64,000 nucleotides of DNA from the NCBI RefSeq assembly GCF_018866245.1, contig NZ_CP076458.1, forward strand, positions 1,798,001 through 1,862,000. The letters run 5' to 3'. How positions within the stretch are numbered: position 1 is the first letter of the stretch; each line of letters starts with the position of its first letter. This DNA comes from Novisyntrophococcus fermenticellae (GTDB taxonomy: Bacteria > Bacillota > Clostridia > Lachnospirales > Lachnospiraceae). The position numbers and the translations under genes were made by a program. Under the pieces are notes generated by a model. That model made no database searches. It was not told the origin of the DNA and was given only the letters and a program-made list of their open reading frames with translations. Below, one piece after another: positions 52,036 to 61,016 of this stretch.

Positions 52036-52815
52036 TCATTGTGCGGACTGCTCCGCCTGTGCAGCCGCCTCGGCTTCCGCTGCCTGCTTTTTGGCCTCCG
52101 ATTTTCCTTCGGAATCTATGGCAAACCCTTCGATTTCCACATCCTTTGCCATGGTTCCATCCGGATTGAGAAAATACCAGGAGCCATCTCCATCCTGGAA
52201 CCAGCCGGTTCTCATATATCCATTCTCATCGAAATTATAGTGTCCTCCGTCAATATCCTTCCATGTGCCGGTGACAAAAGAACCGTCAAAAAGCTGATAT
52301 TTCTTTAATCCGTTCTCTTCCACCCAATTGCCTTCCGGAACAATCTGCACCTCTATCGTGGAACTCGTAGACTTTGTAACACTGCCATCCTTATTATTCG
52401 TGGCTACTACGTAGTAGTATCTCGTACCTTCTTCAGTCGTATCAGGAACAAACGTATTCTGCGTCTGACCTTCAATCTTATCTCCGCCTCCATTTGCATT
52501 GACATTGTTTGTATACCATTGATAAGTAACTGTGCCGCCATCATTCACTGCAGCCTCTACAGTCAGCGGAGCGGCCTGACTCCCCACCGAAAACTGAACA
52601 CTACCCTCCAGATTGACAGTAAAGGATGGCTTTTCCATAGTTGGATCCACTGTATTTGCGCTCTTTTGCACAGATTCAGACGTCTTGTCCTCTTCCGCTG
52701 TTTTCTCTGTATGTCCCAGAATCTTATCCGCTATCCCGGAAAACGAACAGCCCGAAAACAACATACTTCCGCTTAAACATAACGCCGCTATTGTATTTAT
52801 CCTCTTTACTTTCAT
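52036..52815 (-). CDS. Lipoprotein with Ig-like segment and cell-wall-binding repeats
   Basis: A 259-residue lipoprotein with a signal peptide and lipobox LFSGC (Cys23). A Ser/Thr/Asp-rich spacer follows. An Ig-like or surface-layer-like beta segment (about 70-160, VTYQWYTNN, YYYVVATNN) comes next. After it are glucan/choline-binding-type repeats (GTWKDIDGGHYNFDENGYM and TGWFQDGDGSWYFLNPDGTM), then an Ala/Glu-rich tail. It probably sits on the membrane with its repeats contacting the wall. Ligand unknown. It has its own promoter. Confidence 0.85.
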   Translation of the reverse strand: MKVKRINTIAALCLSGSMLFSGCSFSGIADKILGHTEKTAEEDKTSESVQKSANTVDPTMEKPSFTVNLEGSVQFSVGSQAAPLTVEAAVNDGGTVTYQWYTNNVNANGGGDKIEGQTQNTFVPDTTEEGTRYYYVVATNNKDGSVTKSTSSTIEVQIVPEGNWVEENGLKKYQLFDGSFVTGTWKDIDGGHYNFDENGYMRTGWFQDGDGSWYFLNPDGTMAKDVEIEGFAIDSEGKSEAKKQAAEAEAAAQAEQSAQ

Positions 52816-52874
52816 CTTACTTTAACCCCTTTGTATAAATGTTCCAGAAACACATCCGCTTTATTTTTGGACAC

Positions 52875-52904
52875 ATTATAACACAGCACTGAATGCTTCG
52901 TCAA
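52875..52904 (-). promoter_or_regulatory. Sigma-A promoter of the lipoprotein gene
   Basis: On the minus strand TTGACG, 18-nt spacer and TATAAT, about 60 nt before the lipoprotein start. Confidence 0.7.
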
Positions 52905-52952
52905 TTACTGCCCTATAAGCCTGCACCATAAATGCCGGTATAAAGTCCTGTT

Positions 52953-53423
52953 TCAAAGGGTTTCAGCCCGTTCCTGAACATTCTTCCGAAAATTGATAAC
53001 TTCATGATCGTACGTAGATGTCATGTATTTGGACTGAATCATAAAATCAGCTGTTGCCTTATTTATCGCCATCGGAATATCATAAACCTGGCTGATACGC
53101 ATCAGCGCTTTTACATCCGGGTCATGAGGCTGTGCAGTCAGCGGATCGGAAAAGAACACGACAAAATCAATCCTGCCTTCTACAATCTTAGCCCCTATTT
53201 GCTGATCACCGCCAAGGGGACCACTGTTATAGGCTTTAACCGTCAGACCTGTCTGATCTGAAATCATCCTTGCAGTCGTTCCTGTACCGCAGAGATTATG
53301 ATGCTTTAGAATCTCTTTGTTTTCCTTGCACCATTCAATCAGTTTTGCCTTTTCATTATCATGCGCAATCAATGCGATATTCTTCTTCTCATCTATTGTA
53401 AATGTGATATAATCCGGATTCAT
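52953..53423 (-). CDS. mgsA: Methylglyoxal synthase
   Basis: A 156-residue MgsA that converts dihydroxyacetone phosphate to methylglyoxal and phosphate, a bypass of lower glycolysis. Seen: NIALIAHDNEK near the N-terminus, the phosphate-site GTGTTARMI, SGPLGGDQQIGA and FFSDPLTAQPHDPDVKALMR. I chose the ATG at 53423 with SD AAAGGA; the longer frame from 53546 runs through the rpmF terminator. It is the gene after rpmF but separated by the terminator. Confidence 0.96.
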   Translation of the reverse strand: MNPDYITFTIDEKKNIALIAHDNEKAKLIEWCKENKEILKHHNLCGTGTTARMISDQTGLTVKAYNSGPLGGDQQIGAKIVEGRIDFVVFFSDPLTAQPHDPDVKALMRISQVYDIPMAINKATADFMIQSKYMTSTYDHEVINFRKNVQERAETL

Positions 53424-53464
53424 ATTTTTTCCTTTCTGTAAACGAGACGAAACCCGTGTAAGTG

Positions 53465-53494
53465 AAAAGGCTCTCCGTTGACCGGAAAGCCCTT
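53465..53494 (-). terminator. Intrinsic terminator after rpmF
   Basis: On the minus strand AGGGCTTTCCG pairs with CGGAGAGCCT around a 5-nt loop, followed by TTTTC. Confidence 0.8.
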
Positions 53495-53505
53495 CGATAC
53501 TCGCA

Positions 53506-53685
53506 TTAGTCCACAGCGATAATTTCTTTTTTATTATATGTTCCACAAGCCTTGCAGACTCTGTGCGGCATCATAAGTTCTCCGCATTTACTGCACTTTA
53601 CAAGGTTCGGAGCGGACATTTTCCAGTTTGCTCTTCTCTTGTCTCTTCTGGCTTTGGACGATTTATTCTTTGGACAGATGGACAT
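53506..53685 (-). CDS. rpmF: 50S ribosomal protein L32 (zinc-ribbon form)
   Basis: A 59-residue L32 translated from the ATG at 53685 after AAGGAGG. It starts MSICPKNKSSKARRDKRRAN and carries a CxxC...CxxC zinc ribbon at Cys31, Cys34, Cys44 and Cys47. It is therefore the zinc-dependent (C+) form, not the zinc-free paralogue. It lies 2 nt after yceD in the usual yceD-rpmF order. A terminator follows. Confidence 0.97.
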   Translation of the reverse strand: MSICPKNKSSKARRDKRRANWKMSAPNLVKCSKCGELMMPHRVCKACGTYNKKEIIAVD

Positions 53686-53687
53686 AA

Positions 53688-54215
53688 TTACACCTCCTTA
53701 AATTTGCTGAATATATCCTGTATTGCAGCCATTCGCGGGTCTAACGCCTCTCTGTCACAGCCACAATCACCATGGTTGAGATTAGCGCCACATCGGCTGC
53801 AGATTCCTTTACAGTCTTCTTTACACAGCACCCGAATCGGCCAATTGACTAAGAGTTCGTTCTGTACCAGTTTATCCACATTCAGTTGATTTTTCTCAAT
53901 GAAGTTGTACTCTTCTTCTGCCTCATCCATCTCTTCTGCGCTCAGCTTCATATCCACCTTACGCGTAGTATCAAGTGCAAAATCATACTTCACTTCTTCC
54001 AGACATCTTGCGCACGGTATCATCACCTGAACATCGGCCCGAACCTCTATCACTAATATTCCCTTTCCGGAATTCGTGATCATAAGCTCTGCAGGAGCAC
54101 TTACCGTAACCGGAAAATGTTCTCCAAATACTTCGATGTTTTTCAGATTCAGATTGACTGCCTGCTGACAGGTATTACCGTCCTGCAACATCACCTTAGT
54201 TAATTCAACCAGCAT
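53688..54215 (-). CDS. YceD family (DUF177) protein
   Basis: A 175-residue DUF177 protein with CARCLEEV in the middle and a C-terminal CKGICSRCGANLNHGDCGCD Cys cluster that may bind zinc. The family is tied to 23S rRNA/rRNA accumulation in E. coli and plants and is usually encoded directly before rpmF, as here. It has a near-perfect sigma-A promoter whose -10 overlaps a 16-bp palindrome. Confidence 0.93.
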   Translation of the reverse strand: MLVELTKVMLQDGNTCQQAVNLNLKNIEVFGEHFPVTVSAPAELMITNSGKGILVIEVRADVQVMIPCARCLEEVKYDFALDTTRKVDMKLSAEEMDEAEEEYNFIEKNQLNVDKLVQNELLVNWPIRVLCKEDCKGICSRCGANLNHGDCGCDREALDPRMAAIQDIFSKFKEV

Positions 54216-54230
54216 AACTCTCTCCTAATC

Positions 54231-54270
54231 ATACTTTATAAAGTATACTCACTCGAAGATAACTTGTCAA
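54231..54270 (-). promoter_or_regulatory. Promoter of yceD-rpmF with overlapping palindrome
   Basis: On the minus strand TTGACA, 17-nt spacer, TATACT (54242-54270). A perfect 16-bp palindrome, ATACTTTATAAAGTAT, covers 54231-54246 and overlaps the -10 box and transcript start, so it is a good candidate operator. Confidence 0.85.
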
Positions 54271-54290
54271 GACCAAATTTGGCTGAACTG

Positions 54291-55496
54291 TTATGCCTGT
54301 TTACTTGCCGTAACCAGTTCAACAGTCTCTTCACAGATTGCGATTTCCTCATTCGTAGGAATTACACATGCTATAATCTTAGACTCCGGCTTGGTGATAA
54401 TTATCTCCTGCTTATTAACCTGGTTTGCCTCATCGTCAAAGACAAGTCCCATAAAGCTAAAAGCTTCACAAAGTGCTTTACGAAGTGCATTTCCATTTTC
54501 ACCAATTCCGGCTGTAAATGTAATAACATCCACACCACCCATAGCAGCGATGTAAGAACCGATGTATTTGATAATTCTGTAATAATATGCATCCATGCAG
54601 TCAATTGCCGCCTGATTGCCTTCCTCCATTGCTTCACAGATATCACGATGATCGCTGGAAATTCCGGTCATGCCCAGCATACCGGACTTCTTGTTCAGGA
54701 TATTTAAAACTTCTGATGGGGTCAGATGTTCTTTATTGCACAAATATTCTACAACCGCAGGGTCAATATCCCCGGAGCGGGTACCCATAATCAGGCCTTC
54801 CAAAGGAGTGAGACCCATAGAAGTATCCAGACACTTTCCATCTTTTACAGCGGAAAGTGATGCACCATTTCCAAGATGGCATACGATGATTTTCAGATCC
54901 TTGATGTCTTTGCCAAGGAATTCTGCTGTTCTTTTGGATACGTATTTATGAGAGGTTCCGTGGAATCCGTATTTACGAATCCCGTACTTTTCATAATACT
55001 CTCTGGGAATCCCATACATATATGCCTTCGGAGGCATGGTCTGATGGAATGCTGTATCGAATACGGCAACATTCGGCACACCCGGCATCAGTTTCATGCA
55101 GGCATTGATTCCCATGAGATTGGCCGGGTTATGAAGTGGTCCCAGATCCGCACAATCTTCGATGACTTTGATGACCTCATCATCGATGATGACAGGCTGT
55201 GTAATCTTCATACCACCATGGAGTACACGATGTCCAATCGCATCTACCTCACTTAAATCCTTAATTACACCCGTTTTTTCATTCACCAGCGCATTCAGTA
55301 CGAACTGTATCGCTTCTACATGGGTAGGCATAGCAGCCTCCAGAGTTTCTTTTTCACCGCCCTTTGGCTGATACGTAAAGCTTCCGTCAAGGCCGATACG
55401 CTCACAGATTCCCTTTGCAAGCACGTCCCTGTTATCGTAATTAATTAACTGGAATTTAAGAGATGAACTTCCACAGTTTACTACCAAAACATTCAT
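54291..55496 (-). CDS. ackA: Acetate kinase
   Basis: A 401-residue AckA starting MNVLVVNCGSSSLKFQL. It turns acetyl phosphate and ADP into acetate and ATP, the energy-yielding end of acetogenesis and fermentation. Other ASKHA segments: HRVLHGGMK, FDTAFHQTMP, GFHGTSHKYVS and the adenosine-site FTAGIGENGNALR. I chose the ATG at 55496 with SD GGAGG. It follows pta by 19 bp, and together they complete the route from the AcsB product. Confidence 0.98.
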   Translation of the reverse strand: MNVLVVNCGSSSLKFQLINYDNRDVLAKGICERIGLDGSFTYQPKGGEKETLEAAMPTHVEAIQFVLNALVNEKTGVIKDLSEVDAIGHRVLHGGMKITQPVIIDDEVIKVIEDCADLGPLHNPANLMGINACMKLMPGVPNVAVFDTAFHQTMPPKAYMYGIPREYYEKYGIRKYGFHGTSHKYVSKRTAEFLGKDIKDLKIIVCHLGNGASLSAVKDGKCLDTSMGLTPLEGLIMGTRSGDIDPAVVEYLCNKEHLTPSEVLNILNKKSGMLGMTGISSDHRDICEAMEEGNQAAIDCMDAYYYRIIKYIGSYIAAMGGVDVITFTAGIGENGNALRKALCEAFSFMGLVFDDEANQVNKQEIIITKPESKIIACVIPTNEEIAICEETVELVTASKQA

Positions 55497-55515
55497 TATC
55501 TGTTTCCTCCGATTT

Positions 55516-56511
55516 TTATTGATTTTGTGCCTGCACGGCTGTGATTGCAACTACACCTATGATATCTTCTGCTGAGCATCCCCGGGAAAGGTCATTGACG
55601 GGAGCAGCGATTCCCTGTGTCATCGGACCGTAAGCCTCTGCTTTTGCAAGACGTTGAACCAGTTTGTATCCGATATTTCCTGCATCCAGGTCAGGGAAAA
55701 TCAAAACATTGGCTTGTCCTGCCACTTTACTTTCAGGAGCCTTTGACGCTCCTATGTCCGGAACAATGGCCGCATCCAGCTGCAGTTCTCCATCCAGCGC
55801 TAATTCCGGATATTCCTCCTTTGCAATCTTCGTAGCTTCTACTACTTTATCCACATCCGCATGCTTTGCACTTCCCATCGATGAGTGAGAAAGCATAGCC
55901 ACCTTTGGTTCTTTTCCAACCAACATGGCAAATGATTCTGCTGAGGCTCCTGCGATTGCAGCCAGTTCTTCCGGATTCGGATTCTGGTTTAAGCCGCAGT
56001 CGCCAAATACAAAAACTCCATCCTCTCCATATGCACAGTCCGGAACGGACATAACAAAGAATGCAGACACTAGCTTGGTTCCGGGTTTTGTCTTCAGAAT
56101 CTGAAGGCATGGACGAAGTGTGTTTGCGGTAGAGTGGCAGGCACCGGAAACAAGTCCGTCCGCATCTCCCATCTTAACCATCATCACCCCATAATATGTG
56201 TAATCGTTCAAAATCGTTTCCTTTGCCTTTTCAGGTGTCATGCCCTTTTTAGCACGAAGTTCAACAACCTTGTCGATATAAATCTGTGTTTTCTCATATG
56301 TGGCGGGATCTACGAATACAGCCTTGGAAAGATCCAGCCCCTCTCCGTTCTTCTTAACTGCCTCTTCAGAACCGATGATGATCAAATCTGCAATATCCTC
56401 AGATAATATCTGAGCCGCAGCCTCTAACACCCTTCTGTCCTCAGATTCCGGTAATACGATTTTTTTCTTTTCCTGCTTCGCTCTCTCTTTGATTTTCTCA
56501 ATAAATCCCAT
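55516..56511 (-). CDS. pta: Phosphate acetyltransferase
   Basis: A 331-residue short-type Pta that converts acetyl-CoA and phosphate to acetyl phosphate. Seen: VLPESEDRRVLEAAA near the N-terminus and DALVSGACHSTANTLRP-like (DGLVSGACHSTANTLRP) and SYSSMGSAKH-like (SHSSMGSAKH) motifs. The regulatory N-terminal domains of E. coli Pta are absent. I chose the ATG at 56511 with SD AAAGGA; the upstream frame is promoter/leader. It leads the pta-ackA operon. Confidence 0.97.
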   Translation of the reverse strand: MGFIEKIKERAKQEKKKIVLPESEDRRVLEAAAQILSEDIADLIIIGSEEAVKKNGEGLDLSKAVFVDPATYEKTQIYIDKVVELRAKKGMTPEKAKETILNDYTYYGVMMVKMGDADGLVSGACHSTANTLRPCLQILKTKPGTKLVSAFFVMSVPDCAYGEDGVFVFGDCGLNQNPNPEELAAIAGASAESFAMLVGKEPKVAMLSHSSMGSAKHADVDKVVEATKIAKEEYPELALDGELQLDAAIVPDIGASKAPESKVAGQANVLIFPDLDAGNIGYKLVQRLAKAEAYGPMTQGIAAPVNDLSRGCSAEDIIGVVAITAVQAQNQ

Positions 56512-56550
56512 GATTTTTGATTCCTTTCGTAGTATTAGCTCACTATTTCT

Positions 56551-56579
56551 ATTATATGCCTTATTTAAAGCGACCACAA
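56551..56579 (-). promoter_or_regulatory. Sigma-A promoter of pta-ackA
   Basis: On the minus strand TTGTGG, 17-nt spacer and TATAAT, about 40 nt before the pta ATG. Confidence 0.65.
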
Positions 56580-56623
56580 GGTTAGTTATTATTTTAACAA
56601 CGTTCGGAATTTTCAAAAAACCC

Positions 56624-56652
56624 TTGTATTTCCAGTACTTCTATTATATTAT
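56624..56652 (+). promoter_or_regulatory. Sigma-A promoter of tmcAL
   Basis: TTGTAT, 17-nt spacer, TATTAT on the plus strand, about 60 nt before the tmcAL ATG and back-to-back with the pta promoter. Confidence 0.6.
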
Positions 56653-56712
56653 CACTTGAGAAAGAATGTACTTTTTCAGATACATCTGAAAGGTCAGAAA
56701 GGAATTTATTTT

Positions 56713-57927
56713 ATGATAGTTACCGGTGTAATTGCGGAATACAATCCATTCCATAACGGACATGCCTATCAGCTGCGGGAAGCCCGCAGAAAAACCGGAG
56801 CAGATTATATAATAGTTGTCATGAGCGGTGACTATGTTCAGCGAGGTACGCCCGCCATCCTTGAAAAGCATCTCCGGGCCAGAATGGCACTTTCACATGG
56901 CGCTGACCTGGTTTTGGAGCTTCCGGTACGCTTTGCCTCGGCCAGTGCAAAGGATTTTGCTTCCGGTGCCGTAGAAATTCTTCACGATCTGGGGGTGGTG
57001 AATTACCTTTGTTTTGGAAGTGAACACGGGGAAATCAGCCCTTTTATAAAAATAGCCAGGCTCCTGGAACAGGAGCCTGTAATCTATCAGGAAGTTCTGA
57101 AAAAAGAGCAAAAAAAAGGAGCTTCCTATCCTGCCGCTCATCACAAGGCACTACAGGCGGCTTTCCGGGAAACCAACCTGTTTGAAGATGAAAAGCTCCC
57201 CCTGTCTGATGAGTTTTTCACCTCCCCCAACAATACCCTTGGTATTGAATATGTAAAAGCCATCCGCAGCTTAAGCAGTCCGATTATTCCCTGTACAGTA
57301 GCCCGTACCTCCAACAACTATCATTCGGAGAAGGTTGATTCCTGCTTTGCGTCTGCCACCGCAATTCGTCACATATTGCTTAATAAAGGAGCAGAAAAGT
57401 TACAGGGACTGGTCCCTCAGGATGTCTTGTCTGAACTTGCAAGGGCACAAAAATCCGGTTCAGTGATGACAGAGGAAGATTACTCCTTGCTGCTGAAATA
57501 TACATTGATGCAAAACACACCCGACACCCTGGCCGCTTATCTTGATTTTCCCGAAAGTCTGGCTCACAGAGTCTGTAATTCGCTTCAGGACTTCAGATCC
57601 TTTGGCCAGTTTGCAGAGCAATTAAAAACCAGGGATATCACCAGAGTCCGCATCAACCGCGCCTTACTGCACACGATTTTGCAGCTAAAGCAGGACGGAG
57701 GCGCACCCCCGTTCATCCGAATGCTTGGATTCCGAAAAGAATCAGCGGGGTTGCTGAAACACATCAAGAATTCCTCTTCCAGAGAGCTGACAGGCAAGCT
57801 GGCGGACATTCCCCCGGAAAGCTATAAAGAGGATCTGTTCGCCTCCAACCTGTATCATACGGTTTCTGCCATGAAAAGAAAAACTTCGTCCACAGATGAA
57901 AGAAGCATTCCGTTAGTCATCCGGTAA
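56713..57927 (+). CDS. tmcAL: tRNA(Met) cytidine acetate ligase
   Basis: A 404-residue HIGH-type nucleotidyltransferase (YlbM/TmcAL) with VTGVIAEYNPFHNGHAYQL at the N-terminus. TmcAL makes N4-acetylcytidine at the wobble base of tRNA-Met, using acetate and ATP via acetyl-adenylate. Other segments: VVMSGDYVQRGTPA and FGSEHGE. I chose the ATG at 56713 with SD AGAAAGGA. It is divergent from pta-ackA, so an acetate-using enzyme sits beside the acetate-forming pair. Convergent with the DUF711 gene, with only 2 bp between stops. Confidence 0.94.
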   Translation: MIVTGVIAEYNPFHNGHAYQLREARRKTGADYIIVVMSGDYVQRGTPAILEKHLRARMALSHGADLVLELPVRFASASAKDFASGAVEILHDLGVVNYLCFGSEHGEISPFIKIARLLEQEPVIYQEVLKKEQKKGASYPAAHHKALQAAFRETNLFEDEKLPLSDEFFTSPNNTLGIEYVKAIRSLSSPIIPCTVARTSNNYHSEKVDSCFASATAIRHILLNKGAEKLQGLVPQDVLSELARAQKSGSVMTEEDYSLLLKYTLMQNTPDTLAAYLDFPESLAHRVCNSLQDFRSFGQFAEQLKTRDITRVRINRALLHTILQLKQDGGAPPFIRMLGFRKESAGLLKHIKNSSSRELTGKLADIPPESYKEDLFASNLYHTVSAMKRKTSSTDERSIPLVIR

Positions 57928-57929
57928 CA

Positions 57930-59294
57930 TCAGTTCTTAAAACTGTGAATCGGGGCCGGAATCCTTCCCTTCCTGTTGACAAACTTCTCACAGGAAAACC
58001 TGTTTACCGGCATAATTGGCGCATAACCCAGCAGTCCGCCAAACTCTACGGTCTCTCCCACATCCTTTCCGATTACCGGTATCAGACGTACAGCAGTCGT
58101 CTTCTGATTGATCATGCCGATTGCCATCTCATCGGCTGTAATTCCTGCAATCGTAGCTGCAGATGTATCACCCGGAATAGCGATCATATCGAGTCCCACG
58201 GAGCAGACGCAAGTCATGGCCTCCAGTTTTTCCAGTGTCAGTGCTCCTGCATTAACGGCATCGATCATCCCTTGATCCTCGCTGACAGGGATAAATGCAC
58301 CGCTAAGTCCACCTACATAAGAGGATGCCATAACACCACCTTTCTTGACCTGATCATTTAACAGGGCAAGGGCGGCTGTCGTTCCGGGAGCGCCTACTGT
58401 CTCCAGTCCGATTTCCTCCAGAATTTCTGCTACAGAATCTCCGATGGCAGGTGTGGGCGCCAATGACAGATCTATGATACCGAAAGGCACGCTAAGACGC
58501 CTGGATGCCTCCTGGGCCACCAGCTGACCTACACGTGTCACCTTAAATGCCGTCTTTTTTATTGTTTCACAAAGAACCTCAAAGTTCTCACCTCTGACCT
58601 TTTCCAGAGCATGTTTTACGACACCCGGACCCGATACCCCCACATTAATAATCGCATCGGCTTCTGTTACCCCATGAAAAGCACCGGCCATAAAAGGATT
58701 ATCATCGGGTGCATTGCAAAATACAACCAGCTTGGCACACCCCATACAGCTGTCATCTTTGGTGGCTTCCGCTGTTTCTTTAATGATTTCGCCCATCATT
58801 CTTACCGCATCCATGTTAATGCCTGTCTTTGTAGAACCTACATTGACAGAACTGCAGACATTGACCGTCCTGCTAAGTGCCTCCGGGATGGAGCGGATCA
58901 AATACTCATCTGCCGGGGTCATTCCCTTGGATACCAGTGCAGAGTAACCACCGATGAAATTCACTCCCACCTGGTGTGCTGCTTTATCCAGAGTTTCCGC
59001 TATTGTTACGTAGTCCCGGGGTGTCCTGCATGCCGCACTGCCTATCAAGGATACAGGCGTTACGGATATTCGTTTATTCACTACAGGAACGCCGTATTTG
59101 CCTGCAATCTCATCGCCGACTTTTACAAGATTTTCGGCATACTTTACAATTTTGTGATAAATCTTTTGATTCAGTTTTTCAAGATCGGAATCGATGCAGT
59201 CCAAAAGACTGATTCCCATGGTGATGGTTCTCACATCCAGGTTTTCTTCTGCAATCATATGATTCGTCTCATTGACTTCAAACATGTTAATCAT
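57930..59294 (-). CDS. DUF711/PFL-family protein
   Basis: A 454-residue member of the DUF711 ('PFL family') group. Despite the name it is not an active pyruvate formate-lyase: no Gly-radical partner or PFL activase is seen. Conserved-looking segments: [41 protein letters not shown] and [17 protein letters not shown]. It is paired with the ACT-domain gene 22 bp upstream, a recurrent pair in Firmicutes that may act together; the function is unknown. Confidence 0.93.
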   Translation of the reverse strand: MINMFEVNETNHMIAEENLDVRTITMGISLLDCIDSDLEKLNQKIYHKIVKYAENLVKVGDEIAGKYGVPVVNKRISVTPVSLIGSAACRTPRDYVTIAETLDKAAHQVGVNFIGGYSALVSKGMTPADEYLIRSIPEALSRTVNVCSSVNVGSTKTGINMDAVRMMGEIIKETAEATKDDSCMGCAKLVVFCNAPDDNPFMAGAFHGVTEADAIINVGVSGPGVVKHALEKVRGENFEVLCETIKKTAFKVTRVGQLVAQEASRRLSVPFGIIDLSLAPTPAIGDSVAEILEEIGLETVGAPGTTAALALLNDQVKKGGVMASSYVGGLSGAFIPVSEDQGMIDAVNAGALTLEKLEAMTCVCSVGLDMIAIPGDTSAATIAGITADEMAIGMINQKTTAVRLIPVIGKDVGETVEFGGLLGYAPIMPVNRFSCEKFVNRKGRIPAPIHSFKN

Positions 59295-59316
59295 GCGTAT
59301 TTTCCCCTTTAACAGA

Positions 59317-59589
59317 CTAAATTCTATGCATCATATTGAAGATTTCTTCATGCTGGCAATTAATCGTAACACCGATCTCTTCGCCCAATTTTCTTAACTC
59401 CTCTGACATATCCTGAAACGTCTGCGTACAGGAAGATGTATCAACAATCATCATCATATTGAAGAAACCCTGAACGATTGTCTGTGAAATATCCTCAATG
59501 TTTACATTGACGGATGCCAGATAATTACATACCTTTGCAATGATTCCCACAGTGTCTTTTCCCACCACAGTAATAACTATTCTCTTCAT
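59317..59589 (-). CDS. ACT-domain protein (UPF0237)
   Basis: A 90-residue single ACT domain, starting [23 protein letters not shown] domains bind amino acids or other small ligands as dimers. It precedes the DUF711 gene and follows the metallo-beta-lactamase gene by 12 bp. Its role is probably regulatory for the partner DUF711 protein, by inference from the constant pairing. Confidence 0.93.
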   Translation of the reverse strand: MKRIVITVVGKDTVGIIAKVCNYLASVNVNIEDISQTIVQGFFNMMMIVDTSSCTQTFQDMSEELRKLGEEIGVTINCQHEEIFNMMHRI

Positions 59590-59601
59590 AACTTTCTCCT
59601 C

Positions 59602-60399
59602 TTAAACAAGAATCATATTCGAAACTTCATCTCTCCTGGCCACCGCAATATGAAAGTCTTTGGATTTATAAGGATTATCTCCCATGGTCACTTCGGAACA
59701 AACGGTTTCAAAAGCCAGTGCTTCATAATTATTCTCTTTGCTTAAATGCCCAAGGATAATCTCTTTTAATCCATCATGCAGCAGGCGGCATAGCAGCTGC
59801 CCGGCCAGGCAGTTGGACAGATGGCCTCTGTCACTTAAAATCCGCTGCTTCAAATAGTAGGGATAAGCTCCTACCTGGAGCATGTTCACATCATGGTTAG
59901 CCTCCAGAAGAAGCGCATCCAGCCCCTGCAGATGATCCACGATGTAATCATCGTACTTTCCAAGATCCGTGGCAATTCCAATTGAACAGTCCTCATGGCT
60001 GATTCTGTATCCCACCGGTTCTGATGCATCATGTGATATTGCGAATGGATCTACCTGAATGTCCCCGATTTCAAATGTTTCATCACTTTTAATTTCCTTA
60101 AAGATACCTTCCGGAAATTTTCCCAGACTTTGACAGCCTAAGATTGCACCAATCGTTCCGGACGTGGCATAGATAGGTATCTGAAGTCTTCTGGCAAGCA
60201 CCCCAAGTCCTTTAATATGGTCTGAGTGTTCGTGTGTAATCAGTATACCATTCAAGTCTTTCCCGGTATAGCCCAGTGTATTCAATCCGTTCTCTACTCT
60301 CTTTCCACTAATACCTGCATCTATCAGTATGCTGGTAGATGCACTTCCGGCAAAAATACAGTTTCCACTGCTTCCGCTTGCAATACTACAAAATTTCAT
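59602..60399 (-). CDS. Metallo-beta-lactamase-fold hydrolase (YycJ/WalJ-like)
   Basis: A 265-residue MBL protein with the metal-binding HEHSDHIKGL motif near residue 55, ISHDASEP and LLLEANHDVNML. Sequence and size fit the YycJ/WalJ group, a putative 5'-exonuclease or RNase-like group implicated in DNA repair or cell-wall control. WalKR genes are not in view. It overlaps coaE by 14 bp. Confidence 0.88.
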   Translation of the reverse strand: MKFCSIASGSSGNCIFAGSASTSILIDAGISGKRVENGLNTLGYTGKDLNGILITHEHSDHIKGLGVLARRLQIPIYATSGTIGAILGCQSLGKFPEGIFKEIKSDETFEIGDIQVDPFAISHDASEPVGYRISHEDCSIGIATDLGKYDDYIVDHLQGLDALLLEANHDVNMLQVGAYPYYLKQRILSDRGHLSNCLAGQLLCRLLHDGLKEIILGHLSKENNYEALAFETVCSEVTMGDNPYKSKDFHIAVARRDEVSNMILV

Positions 60400-60985
60400 A
60401 TGTACCCATCCTCTGATTTATCTGTGCGATCGTGTTCTCCATATCACCGCTGTTATCAATTTCAAAATCGCAGTGCCGGGAAAACTCTTCCTCTGAGAGC
60501 TGACTTGCCATAATCTCGTCGATTTTATGGACGGAATAACCACGTTCATGAATCAGGCGTTCCCTGCGGATTTGCTCATCTGCATAAATATACCACAATT
60601 CGTCACAGATTTCATCATATTTATCCTCAATTAATAAAGCCGCTTCTATAAAGAGATACGTCGTACCCTCACTTTGCTCTCTTGTTATCGCATCTTTGAT
60701 ATACTTCTTTACAGCCGGATGGACGATTGCATTGATGCTTTTGCGCATGTTTTCATCTTTGAAAATAACAGCAGACATCTTCTTACGGTCCAAATTTCCA
60801 CATTCGTCTGTAAATCCGGGTCCCAGAAGTTTTCGTACAGGGGCATAGCAGGACTGCCCTGGCTGCATCAGATAGTGGGCAGCATCGTCTGCCCGGATGA
60901 TTGCAGCCTCATAATTGCGTCCGATATAATTCATCACTTCGCTTTTACCGGAACCCACGCCTCCGGTGATACCAATCACTCGCAT
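60386..60985 (-). CDS. coaE: Dephospho-CoA kinase
   Basis: A 199-residue P-loop kinase with GITGGVGSGKSEVM at the N-terminus (Walker A) and the lid-region RLIHERGYSVHKIDEIM. It phosphorylates dephospho-CoA to CoA, the last step of CoA synthesis. I chose the ATG at 60985 with SD AGGAGA; the longer frame overlaps polA. It follows polA in a common Firmicutes pair and supplies CoA for AcsB and Pta. Confidence 0.96.
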   Translation of the reverse strand: MRVIGITGGVGSGKSEVMNYIGRNYEAAIIRADDAAHYLMQPGQSCYAPVRKLLGPGFTDECGNLDRKKMSAVIFKDENMRKSINAIVHPAVKKYIKDAITREQSEGTTYLFIEAALLIEDKYDEICDELWYIYADEQIRRERLIHERGYSVHKIDEIMASQLSEEEFSRHCDFEIDNSGDMENTIAQINQRMGTYEIL

Positions 60986-61016
60986 ATTCTTCTCCTGTCC
61001 TGTTTTCTCTCTTCGG

